Of a DNA stretch of 24,674 nucleotides, positions 20,583 to 24,674 are shown piece by piece. The notes below the pieces were generated by a model. That model worked only from the letters and a program-made list of their open reading frames with translations, made no database searches and was not told where the DNA came from. The stretch comes from Darksidea phi. Lineage: Eukaryota > Ascomycota > Dothideomycetes > Pleosporales > Lentitheciaceae. The stretch lies in assembly GCA_030770425.1 (NCBI GenBank), contig JASJFT010000375.1:1-24674 (forward strand). Direction: 5' to 3'. The translations under genes were made by a program, and so were the position numbers. Position 1 is the stretch's first letter; every line of letters starts with the position of its first letter.

Positions 20583-21239
20583 GAGTAGAATAGTCTATTT
20601 AGTAGTATTAATTTCTTATATTATAGTAACCTACTCGCGATTATCTAGCTAGATAGCTTTAGTCTACCTACGTCTCTCTAAGCTAGTAATAACTAGTTAT
20701 ATTAATATCTTACCTATTAGAAAGCTAGCTTCGTCGAAGTTATAAATATTCTAATTAGTAATACCCTAAATAGCCTTAGTATATACTACTAGATTAAACT
20801 AGGTTTAAATAATATTAGGATTCTTATAAAGAGCTTACTATTAATTATAGGGTCGATTAAATTGTATTTTAACGCTATTAGTTTACTAGACGAAGTTCCT
20901 AGGCTAGTTAATACCTATCTACTTAGCGCCGCGCGTAGTAAGTAGTTTATTCGCTATATCTTATATAGCCTCTAGAGTAGGGGTAAATCCTCGCGAATCT
21001 AGCTCGAGTATATATTCAACAATTACCTCCTCCTCTAGCTCAGAAAGCTTCCTTAAGTTGGGCTAGTAATCGCGTCGCGTAGCAATTCCAGCGCGTCGGC
21101 GACGAACTGTTGTACGGGGGACGTCAAACGTGGCTGCAGCGCGTTGAATAGTCTAGATCTGATTCTGATCGATAGCTGAGATGGCTAGGCAGATATCTGC
21201 TTCGTTGCAGGGCAATCGAATAGTAGTTGGTTGAGCCAT
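20583..21239 (-). mobile_element. Fot1/pogo-like transposase remnant, RIP-degraded and truncated
   Basis: From ATG 21239 the translation gives an N-terminal helix-turn-helix (RAAATFDVPRTTVRRRRAG), then LRKLSELEEEVIVEYILELD (CENP-B-like), a PRNFV-like block, and IYNFDEASF, the first DDE-region motif of Fot1-type transposases. About twenty TAG or TAA codons interrupt it, mostly where Trp or Gln is expected, as RIP produces. Homology stops near 20583, so the C-terminal part of the DDE domain is missing exactly where the FSH1 hydrolase breaks off. Upstream lie two direct copies of TGGCCGCTCGCTT(G/A)TAA at 21281-21297 and 21298-21314, candidates for a terminal or subterminal repeat. Confidence 0.75.
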
Positions 21240-21280
21240 GAGGGTTGATAGGTAACGCGTCGCAAAAAAGTTGATAAGGG

Positions 21281-21314
21281 TGGCCGCTCGCTTGTAATGG
21301 CCGCTCGCTTATAA
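21281..21314. repeat. Two direct 17-bp repeats upstream of the transposase
   Basis: TGGCCGCTCGCTTGTAA is followed directly by TGGCCGCTCGCTTATAA; they differ at one base. The position 40-75 bp outside the transposase start suits the terminal inverted repeat region of a Fot1-like element, but the partner end is missing. Confidence 0.6.
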
Positions 21315-21492
21315 AACACGTTAGCGCGTTTCACGTGCTTGGCGTTTCCTGACTGCTGTCTGCGGGCTGAATCCCACGCTAACAAACCCTCCATTTCAAA
21401 CTCGGCGGCAACATATAAGCGCTTCGATCTCGCGATTCCATTTCACCATAGCCAGTTATTCATCCCCCCCAGCCGCTCAGAAGAGGCGCCGT

Positions 21493-23169
21493 ATGCCAAC
21501 CCAGAGGAAGGAGGGTATGCCGTCGCAACTCCTGCCGTGCCGCACAACCACTCTGACCTTCGCAGTCCAGGCTGTCCCTAAAGCTACGAGACGCAGTGAT
21601 CGTATACGAGCAGCGACTGAGAAGAGCTCGAAATCTCGGATAGAGGTATGTTGAAGAATTTCTCAAGTCCTGAACAAACCCACTCACGAGACAAAGAAGC
21701 GCAGTCGGGACCCTAAGAATCATACATCGACCGGACGACCAACGAAGCGTCTACGGACCCAACCCCCCCCCAGTACGAAGCAGGCCAAGAGAAAACGGCA
21801 TCAAGACGAAGTCCATCCCTATCGCCTCCCGCCCCAGTCGTCACCTAAACGACAGCGAATATCTGCGGCTCCTACTCAAGAGACAATTGAGGAGGCTCGG
21901 ATTGAGTACTGGACAGAGAAAGGAAAGTGGCCAACAGAAGAAGAAGAGAAAACGATGGATCGTTTTCGAGACATTGTCCATCATGCGCTCGCAAGAAAGA
22001 GATCATCGGCTTCCCTTCGCCGCAAGCGTTCGGATGCCAGCATCAACGCGGAAACGGTCCCAACACGAACATCGAGCGACCAACAGCCGCGAGAACAGAA
22101 GAGTGCTCCGTACAGACATCCGCGGTATGAAGGTCAACTCAGGGAACGTGGTAGCTTCATGGGCAAGCACGAAGAGGGAATCACTGCGGAAAGCAAAGAG
22201 CTTTGTCAAAAGCTTCTAAGAGCGCCGCAGCTGCCACCAGAAGATACACTTTTCGATAAAGCTTTGTTCGAAGCTACTTTGGATATGGTCAAAGGCAGAA
22301 ACGAGACCAGAGTGATTCGCGATATCGCACAGCTCGTTGTCCCTCCTGGCGAAATCTTAGCACTCCGTGGCGCTGAGCATTTGAAGATCCTCCGAGAGAC
22401 CACCAACGCTGGCTGGAACAACGCTATTCCCTTCTGCGGACCGCGTCCGCAGCCGGATTACGGTCTTGGATTCAAGCGAGAGGCATTCAGTAAACAACAA
22501 TTACAGAAACTCCAGCCTTTTATTGGAAACGAAGTAGAAGACTGTTCCTATATTGCAGCTACGTACGACATGTACCTTCCATTTCTCACCTGCGAGGTTA
22601 AATGCGGAGCATCCGCACTAGATGTCGCTGATCGACAAAATGCTCATAATCAGACCGTTGCATTACAGAATCTGGTAGAACTTTTCCGACTTGTAGGCCG
22701 TGAGGAAGAGCTCCATCGAGAAATTAACGGCTTCTCGATTTCCCACAACGATGTATGCGTACGCATTTGGGGGCACTATGCCGCTATTGACGGAAGAGAC
22801 ACCACGTTTTATCGACACCCAATTGGGGAATTCAGTATCAAGAATACCGAACTGGATCGAGGGAAGAGGTGGACGGCCCACAACTTTGTTCGAAATGTCT
22901 ACGACCTATGGGTTCCTATACACTTTAAAAGAATCTGCTCCGTCATTGACATGTTGCCCGCTGGCTTGAATTTCGAAGTCTCCGATCAACATGAACTTCA
23001 ATTTTCAGATCAGGAACAAGCTTCATCACGCTCAGGACTGTCTCAGCAATTTGAAGATCACGGCTTAGCCGACGAAGGAGCGATACCAGGCAGCCAGCTA
23101 AGCGTCCAGCGAATCACCCCAGATACGACGACCCAGTCTCAGTCAAGCAACTCAAAGAGGAAGAAGTAA
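21493..23169 (+). CDS. DUF7924-type fungal protein with PD-(D/E)XK-like motif, about 541 aa
   Basis: I recognise this as the Pezizomycotina family annotated as DUF7924; its function is not established. Exon 1 is 21493-21645. A 51-nt intron (21646-21696, GTATGT, CTCAC branch, AAAG) joins in phase 0 to exon 2 at 21697-23169. The N-terminal 170 residues are basic and low-complexity, with KR-rich and proline-rich runs that could be nuclear localisation signals. The conserved part starts near IEYWTEKGKWP and includes ARKRSSASLRRKRSD, GWNNAIPFCGPRPQPDYGLGF, YLPFLTCEVKCG and ADRQNAHNQ. PDYGLGF followed about 53 residues later by CEVKCG resembles the PD...(D/E)XK core of restriction-like nucleases, which is inference. 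The C-terminus is Gln/Ser-rich and ends SNSKRKK. ATG 21493 begins MPTQRKEG; a second ATG lies 8 codons on. No lesions, despite the dead transposon next door. Confidence 0.8.
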
Positions 23170-23934
23170 CGGTTTGCATCTCATCGTCAACACAAAGATC
23201 GGCTTTAGCTATTTAGTCCTTTACGTACACGGCGGTCGATAAGGTCATAGCCGGAGGAAGAATGGTAGGCTTGTATGGGCGCGGGGTGACGGTCTGGTGA
23301 GAGAGGGCGCGGCGCGGTTTGTTGTAGTCGAATGAGGTTATGCTCGACTATCGGGGTTAGTTTTACGTGAGGCCAGAAGCCAATCTTGGGGGGTGAAGTA
23401 GACGCGATGTCGCTACGTCGCGTGGGGGAGACGGGTGGCCACCGCATGGCAGACCTCTGTCGACCAACTGTATCAGCATAGTAAAGTTCTTTTCGTTTCT
23501 ACTTAAGCTCAACAGAATCTTGCCCGGCTTCTTTCCACACGTGTCTACCACCTGCTTTGGTCGGCTGTCAGCCCTCGCCCGTTGCAGCGCACCGCATGAG
23601 CTTCTACGCGACCACTCCTCGCCGCGACCCCTCCGTCTACTCCTCCCGCGCGCCGCATCGCAACCCGACCGTCCTATCGCGAGCATCCCACCGCCCGACC
23701 GCAGCCACACACGGTCAACAGCCTCGCGCGATGCCCACGCCAACGCATATTCCGCTACTGATGCTGGGCGTCGTCACCAGGCTGTAGGTTGGCGCTCTGC
23801 CCCATTTCCGTCGGGATTTCGGATTATAGTTATTTCACAAGAACTTCCCTCACGTGAGTCGATGACTCTTGGCATTCCGCTAATCGCGCCGACTGTAAGC
23901 CGGCTTGAACCGATAATCTCCAACCTAATAAAAA
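23170..23934. other. Downstream of DUF7924 gene; possible cut-off gene start
   Basis: A 63-codon frame at 23596-23787 (+) begins MSFYATTPRRDPSVYSSRAP and is rich in Arg, Pro, Ser and Thr. It could be the 5' end of a gene whose remainder was lost at the AT-rich tract, but other frames in the same stretch are open too (23520-24050 plus, 23743-23363 minus), so I give no CDS call. Confidence 0.25.
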
Positions 23935-24600
23935 TCAGCCAAGTGTCAAGAGAGGTATATAGATGTCCAGTCAGTTCGGAACTATATCTACTATTAGTCG
24001 AGTTAAGTCTATCCTTTATACGAATTATTACCTTTTCTAAAAAGTACTAGAAATAATAATCTTATAATATATTTTCTTTTAAAGTTATATATAAAAATTC
24101 TTTACTTATAAATAAAATTATCTAATCTTTTATAAATAAGAATTAGAATATAAAACGAGTTAATTATAAATTAAAAGAAATTAATTTAAATATAAGTTTA
24201 ATATTTAAAGTTTAATAATAAATATATAAGCTATAAGATAAGTATTTTATAATAAAAGTTTTAGATTACTAGTTATCGTCTATTATATAGTATTAAATAT
24301 CTATTTTATAGTCTATAATTCTAATTAGTTAATATTTAAACTAATATCTAAGAAATTAAATATAATCTATATAGATTTATTCTATAATTTATAATTCTAC
24401 TTAACTAATATCTAGATTAATATTTAAGAAATAAAATATAATTTATATAAACTAATAGCTAAACTAGTTTATATCTTATAGTTTTAAATATTTAAATCTA
24501 TTTATATTTTATAATCTTAAACGTTTAAATTATTACGTCTACTTCTACTAGAGGACTTCTAGATTATTATCGGCCCGACTATAGTTATATATCGGACCCT
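23935..24600. repeat. AT-rich tract, probably an ancient RIP-degraded repeat
   Basis: From about 23935 the base composition switches to long runs of A and T with few G or C and many TATA, TTAA and CTAG words, and it ends sharply at about 24565-24600. Blocks related to AAATATAATyTATATA and TTTATAATTCTA recur (for example around 24357-24400 and 24434-24480). No protein could be recovered. The pattern fits heavy RIP of a former repeat. Confidence 0.65.
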
Positions 24601-24602
24601 AT

Positions 24603-24674
24603 TGTTACAACCCCACGCGAATCACAGGATGCGGGGCATCCCGAGAAGGTTGGAAGCCAAGACAAGGGCTTAGT
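24603..24674 (+). mobile_element. Possible start of an LTR, cut by the window end
   Basis: Directly after the AT-rich tract the sequence begins TGTTACAACCCCACGCG and has normal GC content to the window end. Fungal LTRs commonly begin with TGT(T/A)AC. No second LTR, primer-binding site or coding part is in view, so this is only a candidate. Confidence 0.25.

Noticed and set aside
23363..24050. Long overlapping frames at 23363-23743 (-) and 23520-24050 (+)
   Set aside because: They overlap on opposite strands in a GC-rich, Arg/Pro/Ser-coding stretch, and the plus frame ends in AT-rich repeat. No family is recognisable.

Overview
The window looks like nuclear DNA of a filamentous ascomycete (Pezizomycotina). 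Coding regions are split by GT-AG introns of about 48-65 nt. The genes belong to typical mould families: a highly reducing polyketide synthase, an FSH1-type hydrolase, a fungal APH-like phosphotransferase and a DUF7924-type protein. Two Fot1/pogo-like transposase remnants and AT-rich tracts full of TAG/TAA look like the products of repeat-induced point mutation (RIP). Genus and species cannot be read from the sequence.

Layout. A small unknown gene lies at 284-625 (-). An intact, multi-exon APH-family phosphotransferase lies at about 1242-3206 (+). A gene-poor stretch follows with a tRNA-derived SINE-like element ending in poly(A) (about 4500-4687). A broken histidyl-tRNA synthetase copy occupies 5104-6723 (-). 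The interval 6724-10155 holds poly(A), a 20-bp palindrome, unclear minus-strand open frames and a dead pogo-like transposase start (8827-9009). A highly reducing PKS with order KS-AT-DH-MT-ER-KR-ACP fills 10156 to about 18678 (-). An FSH1 (LovG-like) hydrolase fragment is transcribed divergently from 19912 (+) and ends abruptly near 20580 against a RIP-degraded Fot1-like transposase (20583-21239, -). An intact DUF7924-type gene lies at 21493-23169 (+). The window ends in a very AT-rich tract (about 23935-24600), then normal-GC sequence that may be the start of an LTR.

How it fits together. The PKS and the divergent FSH1 hydrolase look like the core of a polyketide cluster, because LovG-type FSH1 hydrolases release products from highly reducing PKSs. 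The nearby second copy of a housekeeping aminoacyl-tRNA synthetase is the kind of neighbour that can act as a resistant target copy; that role is inference. All three genes are damaged. The PKS has two in-frame stops, several frameshifts and a missing KS histidine motif, all in its KS-AT half, while DH to ACP is open. The synthetase has one frameshift and two stops, and the hydrolase has lost its C-terminus. All four internal stops can be explained by one C-to-T change in CAG or CAA, as RIP produces. The flanking phosphotransferase and DUF7924 genes are intact. The best reading is a decaying, RIP-touched polyketide locus next to transposon debris.
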